A stretch of DNA of 64,000 bases. Origin: Rhodeus uyekii (Eukaryota; Chordata; Actinopteri; Cypriniformes; Acheilognathidae). The stretch covers positions 248,001 to 312,000 of the forward strand of contig JAWRVZ010000287.1 of assembly GCA_037043235.1 (NCBI GenBank). Direction: 5' to 3'. The position numbers and the translations under genes were made by a program. The notes below the pieces were generated by a model. The model made no database searches. It saw nothing but the letters and a program-made list of their open reading frames with translations, and was not told the origin of the DNA. Shown piece by piece: positions 1 to 9,392 of the stretch; the stretch's first letter is position 1, and the number at the start of each line of letters is the position of its first letter.

Positions 1-305
1 TGCTACCTGGCGTAAGTCAAACCAACTGTTCGTTTGTTTTGGGGCCCCTGAGGGGGCTCCAGCTTCCAAACAAACCCTAAGCCGATGGATAGTCGAGGCT
101 ATCTGTCTGGCTTATGAGTCGGCCGGACATGCTTCTCCCCTGAGGGTCCGGGCCCACTCTACTAGGAGCGTTGCGACCTCCAAGGCGTTTCTCTCAGGAG
201 TTTCCCTTGCTGATGTTTGTGCTGCGGCTGGCTGGCTGGTCCTCACACCTTTATGAGATTCTATCAATTGGATCTCGATTCTGCTCCGGGAACGAGGGTG
301 CTCTC
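1..305 (+). pseudogene. DIRS tyrosine recombinase, C-terminal part, frameshifted
   Basis: This frame encodes the end of the phage-integrase-like tyrosine recombinase that DIRS elements use instead of a DDE integrase. In the frame running to about 245 I read LSRWIVEAICLAYESAG and then RAHSTRSVATSKAF, which contains the H-x-x-R box (His codon 155-157, Arg codon 164-166). The expected nucleophile Tyr (codon 262-264, context MRFYQLDLD) lies in another frame, because a short CTGG-type duplication near 228-238 shifts the reading frame. The copy therefore cannot make an active recombinase. The N-terminal part is outside the window. Confidence 0.82.
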
Positions 306-410
306 TCAGTGAGCTGAGACACATCCGTAGGCCGGCGTCGCTGAGGTGACGTTGGTATAACGTTCCCCTAGCGTTTTCTGACGCAGCTCGAAGTTCCCAT
401 GAAAGGGAAC

Positions 411-465
411 GTCTCGGGTTACGTATGTAACCCTGGTTCCCTGAAGGGGAACGAGACGCTGCGTC
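411..465 (+). repeat. DIRS internal complementary region (copy 1)
   Basis: These 55 bp are the exact reverse complement of 656-710, the 3' terminal repeat. The palindromic core TTACGTATGTAA is visible. In DIRS biology this region is the template that joins the two ends of the circular cDNA. Confidence 0.85.
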
Positions 466-710
466 TTTCGCCTCAGCTCCTTGCGCCTCCGGGCCCGCTT
501 CAGACACTCTTTTGCTGTCACTTCCGGGTTCCGGTGCGCTTTTATGCTCTGTTCATGACGTCACTTCACGCGACTTGCATTCACACGCGTAATTCTCTCA
601 TTGGTTGTACACATCTTCACGTGACTGACGTCAAGGGTTTCCCCTAGCGTTTTCTGACGCAGCGTCTCGTTCCCCTTCAGGGAACCAGGGTTACATACGT
701 AACCCGAGAC

Positions 711-1002
711 GATTCTTATGTTTAAACCATCAGTGGATAAAACAATTGGAGGAAATCTTTTGCATCACACGGTTCCATGTTCCATGAGAGCTATCGAACC
801 CAATGTATGATGACAGAAACATTGTGACATTATCTACTGGACAACCAGATTGACTTTTGTTTTTCAACTCCTCGCCTTCTCTTCTCCTCTACACGAAGAC
901 TTCTGGAGAACTGCGAATGCAATATCTTTTCTGTTATATTCTTTGGGTTTTGTACATATGATGGTTGTGTGTGGGTTATTTAATATAAACATTTTTGCAT
1001 AT
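711..1002 (+). repeat. 5' LTR remnant of a Ty3/Gypsy element, interrupted by DIRS
   Basis: The sequence from GATTCTTATGTTTAAACC to the TTTTTGCATAT at 1002 is repeated nearly base for base at 4491-4780, the 3' LTR. Its upstream half is replaced by the DIRS element. Its last ~40 bp, relative to the 3' LTR, are missing, as are the primer-binding site and gag, so a deletion joins the LTR directly to the protease region. Confidence 0.85.
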
Positions 1003-1039
1003 AAAGTAATAATAAAGTAGTGCAAGCCTGCCAGCTGTC

Positions 1040-1489
1040 TGTAGTACAAAAAACTATAAGAACATTGCCATTACAATAGTTCTACAAGACCGGTATATTG
1101 CCTCCATAGTTGATACAGGGAGTACTTTCTCTTTGATTCAAGAGTCTGTGTGGAAGCAGCTGTGCCGACAAGAACCATATCAATCTAGTGAAGAGCAGTA
1201 TTTTCTATTGGGAAATGGACAAAGACAAACTGCAGTGGGGAAGGTATTTTGGAAATGCGAAGTGCAAGAACAGACAGTGCCTTTGAAATTTTATATTGTG
1301 CGGGATATTGACTTATCTGTGCCCGTTATCCTAGGCATTGATTTTCTATTGAAGAGCAGGATGGTACTGGACTTTGGCAGGGCCCAGTATAGTTTACCTG
1401 CCGAAGAAGAAACTAAGGAATTTAACTGTTTTCCCTTCCTTCATCACAATGTATACCCTTCGCTGCATTTTTACCTTGAGTCACCATGA
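1040..1489 (+). pseudogene. Gypsy pol: aspartic protease domain
   Basis: This retropepsin-like domain would process the Gag-Pol polyprotein. It shows the active-site motif IVDTGSTFSLIQ and downstream PVILGIDFLLKS, the usual flap/second-half signature of Ty3/Gypsy proteases. The frame is open from at least 1040, with no obvious own start, as expected for part of a polyprotein. It ends in TGA at 1487-1489, and the RT linker continues in another frame. There is no gag (no CCHC knuckle or capsid-like frame) between the LTR and this domain. Confidence 0.85.
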
Positions 1490-2440
1490 ATCCAAACAGC
1501 AAATACAAAAACTTGTCAAAGCAGCTGATACTGAAGACTATATGAGGAAACAATTAGAAGACTTGTTGTTAAGCTGGCCGTCAGTGTGTACCAAAGAGAT
1601 TGGTCGAACTGACCTTGTGAAGCACCGTATCCTTACTACGGATGAGGTACCTGTGCGGCGGCGTGCCTATCGGGTGTCTAGAGAAAAACACAAATTTATT
1701 GAAGAGGAAGTGGATGAGCTTCTAGAAAAAAGGAGTCATCCAGCCATCTACCTCTCCATGGGCCTCTCCTGTAGTGATCGTTCCAAAAAAGGATGGTGGA
1801 TCCAGGTTCTGCATCGATTATAGAGGGCTAAACTCTAAAACTCTCCTAGATGCCTATCCGATGCCTCAAATTCAAGAAATCCTGGAGTCACTGAATGGAG
1901 CTACTACTTTCAACACGCTCGATCTCAAAAGTAGTTATTGGCAGCTGGAGATGGAGCCAGACAGTATTCAGAAGACAGCGTTTGTAACATCAACAGGATT
2001 ATATGAATTCCTGTGTCTTCCTTTTGGACTGAAAAATGCTGCAGCATCGTTTCAGAGGCTTATGGAACATGTGCTTCGAGAGGTTAAAGGAAAATGTTGT
2101 ATGGTATACATTGATATAGTTATGTATTCCAAATATGTATCTGAACATCTACAACACCTACATAAAGTTCTCGCATGTCTCCATCAAGCCGGTCTCACGC
2201 TTAATCTGGAAAAATGCAACCTCGTTCAGCGATCCCTAACGTTCCTTGGACATGTAGTCTCAGAAAAGGGAGTGACTACTGACCCAACTAAGGTTGCTGA
2301 AATAAAGTATTTTCCAGTACCTCAAACTGTTAAGGATGTGCAAAGATTTTTCGGACTTGCAGGTTGGTATCATCGGTTCATACCCCAGTTTTCAGAAAAA
2401 GCTGCTCCATTACACTCCCTGAAAAAAAAAGAATGCCAAA
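1490..2440 (+). pseudogene. Gypsy pol: reverse transcriptase domain, frameshifted
   Basis: This is the RT domain of the same polyprotein. The linker (VPVRRRAYRVSREKHKFI) is in one frame. After a shift near 1740 the RT core follows: VPKKDGGSRFCIDYRGLN, LDLKSSYWQLEM and LPFGLKNAAASFQ. The catalytic box reads VYIDIVMYSK instead of the normal Y-x-D-D, so one of the two metal-binding aspartates is missing. A further shift occurs in the A-run near 2425, before the RNase H connection. The copy is dead, and the order RT-RNase H-integrase places it in Ty3/Gypsy. Confidence 0.87.
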
Positions 2441-2923
2441 TGGTCCTGGAACGAACATTGTCAACAGGCATTTGATGTTCTCAAGCAAGATTTGGTACAA
2501 GCACCTGTATTGGTAACTCCTGACTTCAGTAAGTCTTTTCGGGTACAGACGGATGCCAGTGACATTGGCCTAGGAGCCGTGCTCAACCAAGAGTCTGAAG
2601 GAGAAGAGCACGTCATTGCTTATGCCTCTCGGTTACTCAGAGGTGCTGAGAAAACTTACTCTGTCTCAGAAAAAGAGTGTTTAGCTGTGGTCTGGGCGGT
2701 GGAAAAGTGGAGACTGTATTTGGAAGGTAGTCCTTTCGAAGTTATCACAGATCATGCTGCTTCAACATGGGCTTTCCAACATCCAAAGCCTTCATCACGT
2801 CTCATCCGTTGGACTATTCGTTTACAAGGTTTCCATTTTACCGTAAAATACAGAAAAGGTCAGTGCAATGTGGTTCCTGATGTGCTGTCTCGAAACCATG
2901 TATCTAACAATCCATCTGATTGA
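2441..2923 (+). pseudogene. Gypsy pol: RNase H domain
   Basis: The RNase H domain follows RT directly. Visible motifs are VQTDASDIGLGAVL (first Asp), SEKECLAVVWAVEKWR (Glu), VITDHAA (second Asp) and NVVPDVLSRN (last Asp), so the acidic set is preserved in this stretch. The region starts in the frame that follows the A-run shift at about 2425. It stops at 2921-2923, after which the integrase is read in a different frame. Sequence preservation is better here than in the RT. Confidence 0.85.
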
Positions 2924-4223
2924 CTTTCTTACAACCGTTGTTAATCCTACTGATCAGTCATGTAATCTGCCAGTGGACCTCACCCAAATTGCGACTTCAC
3001 AAAGTAGTGACAGTGAAATTCAAGATTTGGTTAACAAAGTTGAACAGCACACTACATTAGATGTGACCCGAGTGCAGTATGTGATCGAGAATGGACTGTT
3101 TCGCAGCGTTCCTGATGGGACAAAAGGCCAGAAACTCCAGTTGGTCATACCAGAGCTCCATCGGCAGTTTTTTTTGCAATATGCCCATGACAATCCGCTT
3201 AGCGGACACCGAGGAAAGTTAAAGACTTTACTGAGACTGTTGGAGACGGTATATTGGCCCAGTATACGAAGTGATGTATGGAAGTATTGTAAGAATTGTC
3301 ACACCTGTCAAAAGATCAAGCCTTCTCAGGAAAAGCCGTATGGACTATTACAAAGCACAGCAGTAGTCTAACCAGGACACATGCTTGGGGTTGATCTCAT
3401 GGGCCCTTTTCCCAGTAGCAAACAAAATGAACATTTACTTGTGGTGGTGGATTATTGCTCAAAGTGGGTAGAGTTGTTTCCTTTGAGGACAGCCTTAGCA
3501 CCTCACATTTCGAAAATACTGATAGAGGAAATCTTTACTAGATGGGGAACTCCTGCATATCTGGTGTTAGATAGAGGTACACAATTCACCTCTCAATTAC
3601 TCAATTCAGTGTGCAAACAGTGGGGAGTTGTGCAAAAGTTAACCACTGCTTATCATCCCCAGACCAACCCCAGACCAACAAAGCGAGTAAACAGAAACTT
3701 GAAGATCATGATCGCCTCCTACGTAGAAGATCACCATTGCAAATGGGATAGGTGGTTGGCTGAATTCAGGTTTGCAATAAATTCAGCATGGCATGAAAGT
3801 ACCTGGTTTACTCCTGCTGAGATTGCTTTAGGAAGAAAACTGAAAGGACCTTTGGAAAGAGCTTTACAACTACCTGTTTCCAGCCCTCTCCAACCTGCCT
3901 TGGAACGGCAGAAAGACCTCATCCGGGTGGTAAAGGAAAATGTTGCACGAGCCCAAGCCAAACAGAAAAAATATTATGACCAACGACATCAGTTGAGGCA
4001 GTTCCAGGTCGGATATACAGATTGGGTACGGACACGTCCTTTATCAAAAGGGGATGAGGGATTTATGGCTAAACTTTCACCTAAGTGGAAAGGCCCTGCT
4101 AAAATTATAAAACAGTTAGGTCCAGTGAACTACAGAGTTTCACTAGTGTCTGACCCGGCCAACGTAGATACCTATCACATACAGAATCTGAAAATTTGCC
4201 ATGGTGGAGCAACATTTTTTTGA
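2924..4223 (+). pseudogene. Gypsy pol: integrase with in-frame stop and lost catalytic Glu
   Basis: This is a retroviral-type integrase. The N-terminal zinc-binding module is visible (AHDNPLSGHRGK ... YCKNCHTCQKIK), followed by a TAA at 3369-3371. The catalytic core continues in the same frame: MLGVDLMGPF (first Asp) and LVLDRGTQFTSQ (second Asp). The third acidic residue is replaced by Lys in PTKRVNRNLK, next to a small duplication of the QTNP/RPT stretch. The C-terminal GPY/F-like module (WKGPAKIIKQLGPVNYRVS) is present and there is no chromodomain. It ends just before the polypurine tract and 3' LTR. Confidence 0.87.
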
Positions 4224-4234
4224 GTGAGGGGGTA

Positions 4235-4821
4235 TGTAACGGCACGTAGAGCATTTACTAGGGCTTTTTTTGCTCTAATGCTTCTCCTATACTCAAGAGG
4301 GCTCTCCAGAGTACTAAATCCTCTGATATAAAGGTCAGAGAAAAACTGAGTAAGAGTATGTTTGGTTGGAGAGAATCATGGCCTTCACTGAAATTAACTT
4401 GCCACTATAGTCCGGGTTGGGAAACGGTTGTTTTAAGCCCATCCAAAAAGGACTTCATGAGTTTCCATCTTGCCTCATGGGTGTCTTGATGATTCTTATG
4501 TTTAAACCATCAGTGGATAAAACAATTGGAGGAAATATTTTGCGTCACACGGTTCCATGTTTGTGAGAGCTATCGAACCCAATGTATGATGACAGAAACA
4601 TTGTGACATTATCTACTGGACAATCAGATTTACTTTTGTTTCCCAACTCCTCGCCTTCTCTTCTCCTCTACACGAAGACTTCTGGAGGACTGCGAATGCA
4701 ATATCTTTTCTATGTTATATTCTTTGGGTTTTGTACATATGATGGTTGTGTGTGTGTTATTTAATATAAACATTTTTGCATATTTATTTGATTGGTTTTT
4801 GGTTGATTCTGGGTCTCAACA
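4235..4821 (+). repeat. 3' LTR of the Ty3/Gypsy element
   Basis: The LTR begins TGTAACGGCACG right after a purine-rich tract (GAGTGAGGGGG), as expected for plus-strand priming. It contains a TATA-like box (GATATAAAGG, about 4325-4334). Positions 4491-4780 match the 5' LTR remnant at 711-1002. The 3' edge is placed at CTCAACA (4821) by the TG...CA rule and is approximate because the 5' LTR copy is truncated before it. Confidence 0.75.
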
Positions 4822-4879
4822 TCAATTATAGTCAGAGTCCTCCTCCTAAATATAATATGGTATTTGGTCTGCTGGGAGT

Positions 4880-5367
4880 TCTCAGTTGAGCAGTTACAAG
4901 CTCCGCGCTCCCCCCCTCTGATCACCAGAGGGAGCTTTCACACTTATACTGATATAGACTACATTTCCCAGAAACCCACACATTGGACTGATTGTCACAC
5001 CACCTGGACACAATTATGACTGTTTGTCACACCACCTATAAAAGATTATAAAAGACTGGACTGTAAAAGACTCCATTACCTGTGCACACATTGCGAGGTC
5101 TCCATTTGCTCAAGTCATTCTAAGCGTTGTTAATCCTGTCTTGTTCTGCCTGCCCCGACTTGTGCCTTGGATTAACGCTTGTGACTGTTGCTGCCTGTCT
5201 TGACCACCTGCCTGAACCCCAATTCCGATTCTGTCTGCCCGCCTTTGTGAGACCTACCTGATTTACCGTTTACGTATGCTCTCTGTTTGTCCCGACCATT
5301 TGTCTGCACGACTACTCTTAATAAAGACACGCACTTGGATCCCTGCCTGTCAGTCCCCTGTGTTACA
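4880..5367 (+). repeat. Candidate second LTR (partial or solo)
   Basis: This stretch has LTR-like traits: a TATA-like ACCTATAAAAG near 5034-5044, a poly(A) signal AATAAAG near 5319, a pyrimidine-rich R/U5-like region and a TGTTACA end at 5361-5367. LINE sequence resumes directly at 5368. I could not find a matching start or a target duplication, so the 5' edge and the solo status are uncertain. No coding sequence is present. Confidence 0.45.
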
Positions 5368-6000
5368 GATACGAACCAAAAACCTTTTAAGCTAGCCGTA
5401 ATTAAACTGCTTATTAAAAAACAAAATTTGATCCTACAGAATTAAATACAGGCCGATATCAAATCTACCCTTTTTTGTCAAAGATTCTAGAAAAGGCAAT
5501 ATCTTAATAACCATGTTCCTTTCTAGAAAGAAACAGCATCTACAAGGAATTCCAGTCACGATTTAGACCATATCATAGTGCCGAGACGGCTCTCATTAAA
5601 GTTACAAATGATTTGCTCTTATCCGATTGTGGTTGTATCTCTCTGTTAGTGTTACTGGACCTGATACAATCGACCACAAAATCCTTCTAAACAGACTTGA
5701 AAACTATGTTGACATTAGTGGAATTGCATTAGCCTGGTTCAAATCATACTTTTTTGACCGTTATCAGTTTGTAGCAGTAAATGAGATCTCATATCGATCA
5801 TGGGTTCAGTATGGAGTTCCTCAGGGTTCAGTACTAGGACCATTGCTTTTCACCCTGTACATGCTTCCTTTGGGTACACTTATTAGGAAGCATGGCATTA
5901 GCTTTCACTGTTATGCTGATGATACTCAGCTCTATATTTCTTCTCATCCTGATGAAACGTACCAATTCACTAAATTAACAGAATGCATAACGGAGTATTG
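5368..6000 (+). pseudogene. L2/CR1-group LINE reverse transcriptase fragment
   Basis: This is an RT fragment of the same family as the minus-strand LINE at 49780-54420. Shared stretches include the linker around GATACGAACC (5368), DRYQFVAVNE, VPQGSVLGPLLFTLYM and the catalytic box FHCYADDTQLYISS (Y-A-D-D intact). The reading frame is clear from about 5627 to 6001. The upstream part (5400-5620, including a FRPYHSAETALIK-like stretch) is frameshifted. It is truncated at both ends and ends next to repeat R1. Confidence 0.85.
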
Positions 6001-6080
6001 ACCCGGGTAATAATAGGGGCCAAGAGCCTGCTTTCTTCCTCGTAAAATTTCAGTGTTCACTCTGCTAATAACAGACTAAT
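6001..6080. repeat. Fragment of interspersed repeat R1
   Basis: The 80 bp starting at ATTGACCCGGGTAATAATAG match 10777-10861 closely. The fragment ends at AACAGACT, where U2 downstream flank begins. The longer copies are at 10777-11171 and 36155-38078. Nothing coding is seen. Confidence 0.75.
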
Positions 6081-6162
6081 TGAAAAACACTTAATTCAAA
6101 GTGACACAGCATGACACTCATTTACAGTAAAAACACAGATTGATACAGACTGCTTTCTTTTA
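6081..6162 (-). promoter_or_regulatory. U2 gene 3' flank (copy 1)
   Basis: This downstream flank of the U2 copy is shared with 39461-39560, so both U2 fragments come from the same gene unit rather than from processed RNA. An A-rich segment just after the U2 end may be a decayed snRNA 3' box, which directs 3'-end formation. The box itself is not clear. Confidence 0.6.
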
Positions 6163-6296
6163 GGGTGCACCGTTCCTGGAAGTACTGCAATACAGGGTAG
6201 ATACGTGGAGTGGAAGGAGCAAGCCCCTATTCCAGCTCCCCGTTTCAAAAATCAATTGAAGATATGGTGCCCGGGTAGGGCATGTACAAGAACAGA
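6163..6296 (-). ncRNA. U2 snRNA gene, 3' part (copy 1), split by a LINE
   Basis: Read on the minus strand this is U2 from ATCTGTTCTT to the GGTGCACCC 3' end. It includes the Sm-site core GATTTTTG, the CTCCAC stretch and the GGAACGGTGCACC terminal stem. The U2 5' part lies at 9272-9308, with a Tx1-clade LINE between the two. Compared with the canonical vertebrate U2 I know, about 16 nt after TTCTT (stem IIa region) are missing. The stem IIb hairpin also reads with G-C-rich paired changes. Spliceosomal U2 recognises the intron branch point; this split copy cannot give a full RNA. Confidence 0.85.
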
Positions 6297-6439
6297 TTTT
6301 TCTTTTGACCGTGTTTTTGTCACATTCATTCGTACTTCACATCATTTGTAATATTTTTGTCATTTCGAAAACAAAACCAGTAAGAAAAATTTGCCATATT
6401 TAAAATCCACATATTTACATGTTAAAAGTGTTTTGATGT

Positions 6440-7050
6440 TTAAGAAGTAAAATGAATGGCTAAAATAAATACACAATATAAAAACCAATAAAACAGGGCT
6501 CGTGGCCATGGGGACCTTTTCCAGTGTAGCTCTGTCCCCCACGTCCGAATGGCATCATGCGGAGTAATGCTGCAGCCTTTTTTTGCCATGCTTATGGTGG
6601 GGTGGAGGGACCCCTTCATGCGCTTTCCTACCAGCAGGTTTCTGGAGGTCCAAATGGCATCATTTATACAGTTTATGGTGAGCCAGAGCTTGGTCTCTGG
6701 ACTCACCACACCCCTAACCATCGTGAAGTCTGGGACCCCCCCCCCCCTTGCTGGCAGGTATGGGAATTGCTAGGGACCAACTGTCGCCCACAGGTTCCTC
6801 ACGGCGATGCACTCCCAGAGCACATGCCTCGCGGTCTCGGGCACACCACACCCGGCCAGCGGGCACAGAGAAACCTTTGACATGCCCCGAGAGTGCATCA
6901 CGGCCCTGACCGGGAGGATCTCATGGGCAACCATCCACGCCAGATCTCTGCCGGTTCTGGAGTGCTGAGTGGGCCACGTTGCGCCAAACCATTTGGGATT
7001 CACCTAGCGTGAGCCCACGCACTCGACACAGTTGTTCCCGGTCCTGCACA
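6440..7050 (-). pseudogene. Tx1-clade LINE ORF2, C-terminal part with zf-RVT
   Basis: This is the tail of a LINE polyprotein downstream of the RT. On the minus strand I read HEILPVRAVMHSRGMSK followed by LCPLAGCGVPETARHVLWEC, the C-x(4-5)-C...H-x(3-4)-C zinc-binding pattern (zf-RVT) typical of L1/Tx1 ORF2 C-termini. A further C-terminal tail follows in another frame (LWLTINCINDAIWTSRNLLV). The RT itself is missing; the deletion junction is near 7060, where AT-rich sequence following the endonuclease begins. The copy is inactive. Confidence 0.75.
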
Positions 7051-7194
7051 ATGGAAATCAAAGATTTGTGGTTGGTTAAAACAGTGGCATCATTTTCTTT
7101 TAAAACATTTATTTAAAAATATCTTGATAAAATTTTATTCTTTTGACAGGTTAAAAGACACTGGGATTTTTAAGTCAACTGGTAAAATTTTCAA

Positions 7195-7832
7195 AGTCCT
7201 TAGGGTCTTGTGATCTGAAAAGAGGGGGGTCAATGTTGCATCGGTCGGCGGGCAGTCACGAGTAAAAATGTAATCGATTCGAGAGGCTCTGGTATCATCA
7301 CCACTGAATCAGGTGAAGCTCTCCTCTCTCTGATGCAGTTTTCTAAAACAGTCGACTAAAAATCTTTGGCAATGTTTTGTAATAAAACAGATGTTTTATC
7401 TATTTTAAAATCCTCTACCTCTTCCTATCTTTTGTTAAATTACCCTTCCACCACTAGGGGAACCCTAACCTAGCATGTGGGGCTGCAGGTCTTCTAAAAG
7501 CTCATACCGTTCATTATCAGTAAAACCATACACATTTAGAATGGTTAAAATCCTTACCTAAAAACGTCAGATTAGTTAAAATGGCCCTTCCATCCCTCAC
7601 CATGTTATTGATTAAAATAGCAACACCGTCATTTTTGTTAAAATTGGACCCACTCTATGTGGAACATCCTGGGGTCCAGGACTTCTCCCATTTCCTATAG
7701 TTTGATAAAAAAGGCAAGCCACATTCTTGTAATAAAAACACATCTGACTTATGATTTTAAAAAGGACAAAATGCTCTGTGCTCGAATATTACTCACACTT
7801 CTCACATTAATAGTAGAGATTGTGAGAGCCAT
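7195..7832 (-). pseudogene. Tx1-clade LINE AP-like endonuclease, decayed
   Basis: This endonuclease would nick the target DNA for target-primed reverse transcription. On the minus strand it starts at the ATG at 7832 (ALTISTINVRSVSNIRAQS). After several shifts the frame shows an LQECGLPF-like stretch, ILNVYGFTDNERYELLEDLQ and the C-terminal signature RASRIDYIFTRD ... LFSDHK. A TGA replaces an expected Trp codon just before SGDDTRASRIDYIF. At least four frameshifts or stops make it non-functional. It lies where ORF2 should begin, after ORF1. Confidence 0.75.
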
Positions 7833-7901
7833 GAGCAGTATGGTAAAAAAGGTATGAGACATTTAAGAAAATCAAGAAAAACTACAAAGATTTTGATAAA
7901 A

Positions 7902-9161
7902 TCAAGTTAAATCTTGTATCATTTGCCATTCATTTTCCCCAGTTAAACTAGGGTCAGAAAGGCAAGTGATCGCCACCTCGGAATCCACAGAGAGAACCTC
8001 TTGTGGCTCCTTTGGTGACGATGTTCTAGGCTCCATATGCAGAAAAGAAACCTCATTAAGAGATTCTGCGGGCCACATACGGCTTAGATCCTCAGACGAG
8101 GAGCTATCCAATCTATGTGATGCCCGCAGTTTCAAACAAAGGAGATCTGGCAGCCCTTTTCTACAATTGAGCATCTGGGATTGAGCAGTCAGTATCACTA
8201 CCACTACTTAACATACTTGCCTCTGAAACTGTTTCTAGGGAGGAAGCCGTTTCCTCCTCTCCCTCCTTCACTTTCCTCTCTTTGGGGAGTAGCTTCCTCC
8301 CCTTGCTCCAGTTCAACAATCGACTCCGCCCCTGTGGCCGCCCCACCTTCCTTGATCTGTCCAATCCTTGAGGCTGGCTGGAAATTTGAATTTCCCGCCA
8401 AAACCTCCAGACCCACCTCCTCTTCTTGTTCAACAGTTTGTACACTTGGTGGGGTGGCCATTTTGTTACCTTTGAGTTTGTTGGCAAAGCTTTTAAGGCA
8501 ATCTCTGAAGAAATGATTTGACTCTCCAAAAAGATTACACCGTCTGCCAATGGTACATTCTTCAAAAATGTGACCAATTCCTCTACATTTCCCACAAACA
8601 ATCTCTTGGCACCCTTCAGCTAGATGCCCAAACTTTCCACATTTCCTGCAGAGTTTGGGCATCCTGTGATAATGAATGTAGCCTCTGTTCTCGCCCAGCA
8701 CAATCATAGAAGGCAGATGCATCAGGCCCTGGTAGCCCCCAGCATCTTCCCACTGTTTAATGGGAATTCGCCAAGAGCATGTCCAGATGCCATCCTCATC
8801 TAAAACCTTAACTGGCTGGCTTCGAACCGTACAATATCTCCCCAGCCAGACACAAATATTTTCCCCCTGTCACTGTCTCATTAAACATTCTAACAATCAC
8901 AGTTTTAAGTGTGTTATCAGAAAGCTTTTCAACATTGAACATGGAGAACTGGGACTTAACAGAATCAAATCTTTGCCAAAACTCATTCAAGTGGGAAACC
9001 GCTTTAAAGCTAACATCAAATCCTTTGTTCAGGGGCAGAGTCACAATAAAATTCAGGTCCGTAGGTTTAAAATTGAGAGCTTTCTGGCATGAGCAGCCAA
9101 CATGGTGGAGGCACCAACAGCCAAAAGACTTTAAAACTGTATATAAATAAGTAAAACACAT
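7902..9161 (-). pseudogene. Tx1-clade LINE ORF1 (Gag-like) with CCHC knuckles
   Basis: This is the RNA-binding ORF1 protein of the U2-inserted LINE. The N-terminal half (LNFIVTLPLNKGFDVSFKAV ... TLKTVIVRMFNETV) is followed after a frameshift by DGIWTCSWRIPIKQW and IVLGENRGYIHYHRMPK. Three knuckles come next: CRKCGKFGHLAEGC, CGKCRGIGHIFEEC and CNLFGESNHFFRDC. The third has lost its second Cys (Phe instead). A Glu/Ser-rich tail runs on in two frames to about 7902. Knuckle-bearing ORF1 proteins are usual in Tx1/L1-like LINEs. The copy is frameshifted at least twice. Confidence 0.8.
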
Positions 9162-9271
9162 AAATACATAAATAAACAGATATAAAAGATTACCTTAAAA
9201 CCAGCAACAGATAGCACCAGCAGAAAAGAATTTACCTCTCAAGAGCTTATGACACAACACAACCGATTGGC

Positions 9272-9308
9272 CAGATACTTGATCTTAGCCAAAAGACTGA
9301 GTAGCGAT
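9272..9308 (-). ncRNA. U2 snRNA gene, 5' end (copy 1)
   Basis: On the minus strand this reads as the start of U2, with the highly conserved CTTTTGGCTAAGATCAAGT stretch. It is followed directly by ATCTG and the LINE. The GUAGU part of the branch-point-recognition box, normally between AAGU and AUCUG, is absent. Two substitutions lie in stem I. Together with 6163-6296 it forms one interrupted U2 gene. Confidence 0.85.
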
Positions 9309-9348
9309 GTCACGACGCAGGGGCGGGGAGAGGCGACAAAGGCAATGC

Positions 9349-9367
9349 CCACCCAGGCCACGGTGAG
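9349..9367 (-). promoter_or_regulatory. U2 proximal sequence element (PSE), copy 1
   Basis: The minus-strand sequence CTCACCGTGGCCTGGGTGG lies 41 to 59 bp upstream of the U2 first base. This matches the position and the CTCACCG core of vertebrate snRNA PSEs bound by SNAPc. The same element stands at 49718-49736. The surrounding upstream flank (to 9392) is shared between the two copies. Confidence 0.7.
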
Positions 9368-9392
9368 AGGTTCAACGGTCGCCAACAATCAA

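Larger units (their letters stand above)
1..710 (+). mobile_element. 3' end of a DIRS-type YR retrotransposon (DIRS copy 1)
   Basis: The segment holds the end of a tyrosine-recombinase frame, an internal complementary region and the 3' terminal repeat. Positions 411-465 are a perfect 55-bp inverted copy of 656-710, the hallmark DIRS arrangement in which the internal complementary region matches the outer terminal repeats and serves circle formation. The element ends at GAGAC (710), and Gypsy LTR sequence starts at 711, so it was inserted in that LTR. The 5' part of the element lies outside the window. Confidence 0.88.
6297..9271 (-). mobile_element. Tx1-clade LINE inserted in U2 snRNA (Keno-like), internally deleted
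   Basis: The element runs on the minus strand between the two halves of a U2 gene. In order it has a 5' UTR (9162-9271), ORF1 with zinc knuckles (7902-9161), an AP-type endonuclease (7195-7832), a deletion that removed the RT core (junction near 7060), the ORF2 C-terminus with a zf-RVT-like motif (6440-7050) and a 3' UTR. ATCTG is found at both junctions, compatible with a short target duplication. Keno is a published Tx1-clade LINE of zebrafish that inserts in U2 genes. The family name here is inferred from target and domains, not from a database match. Confidence 0.82.
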
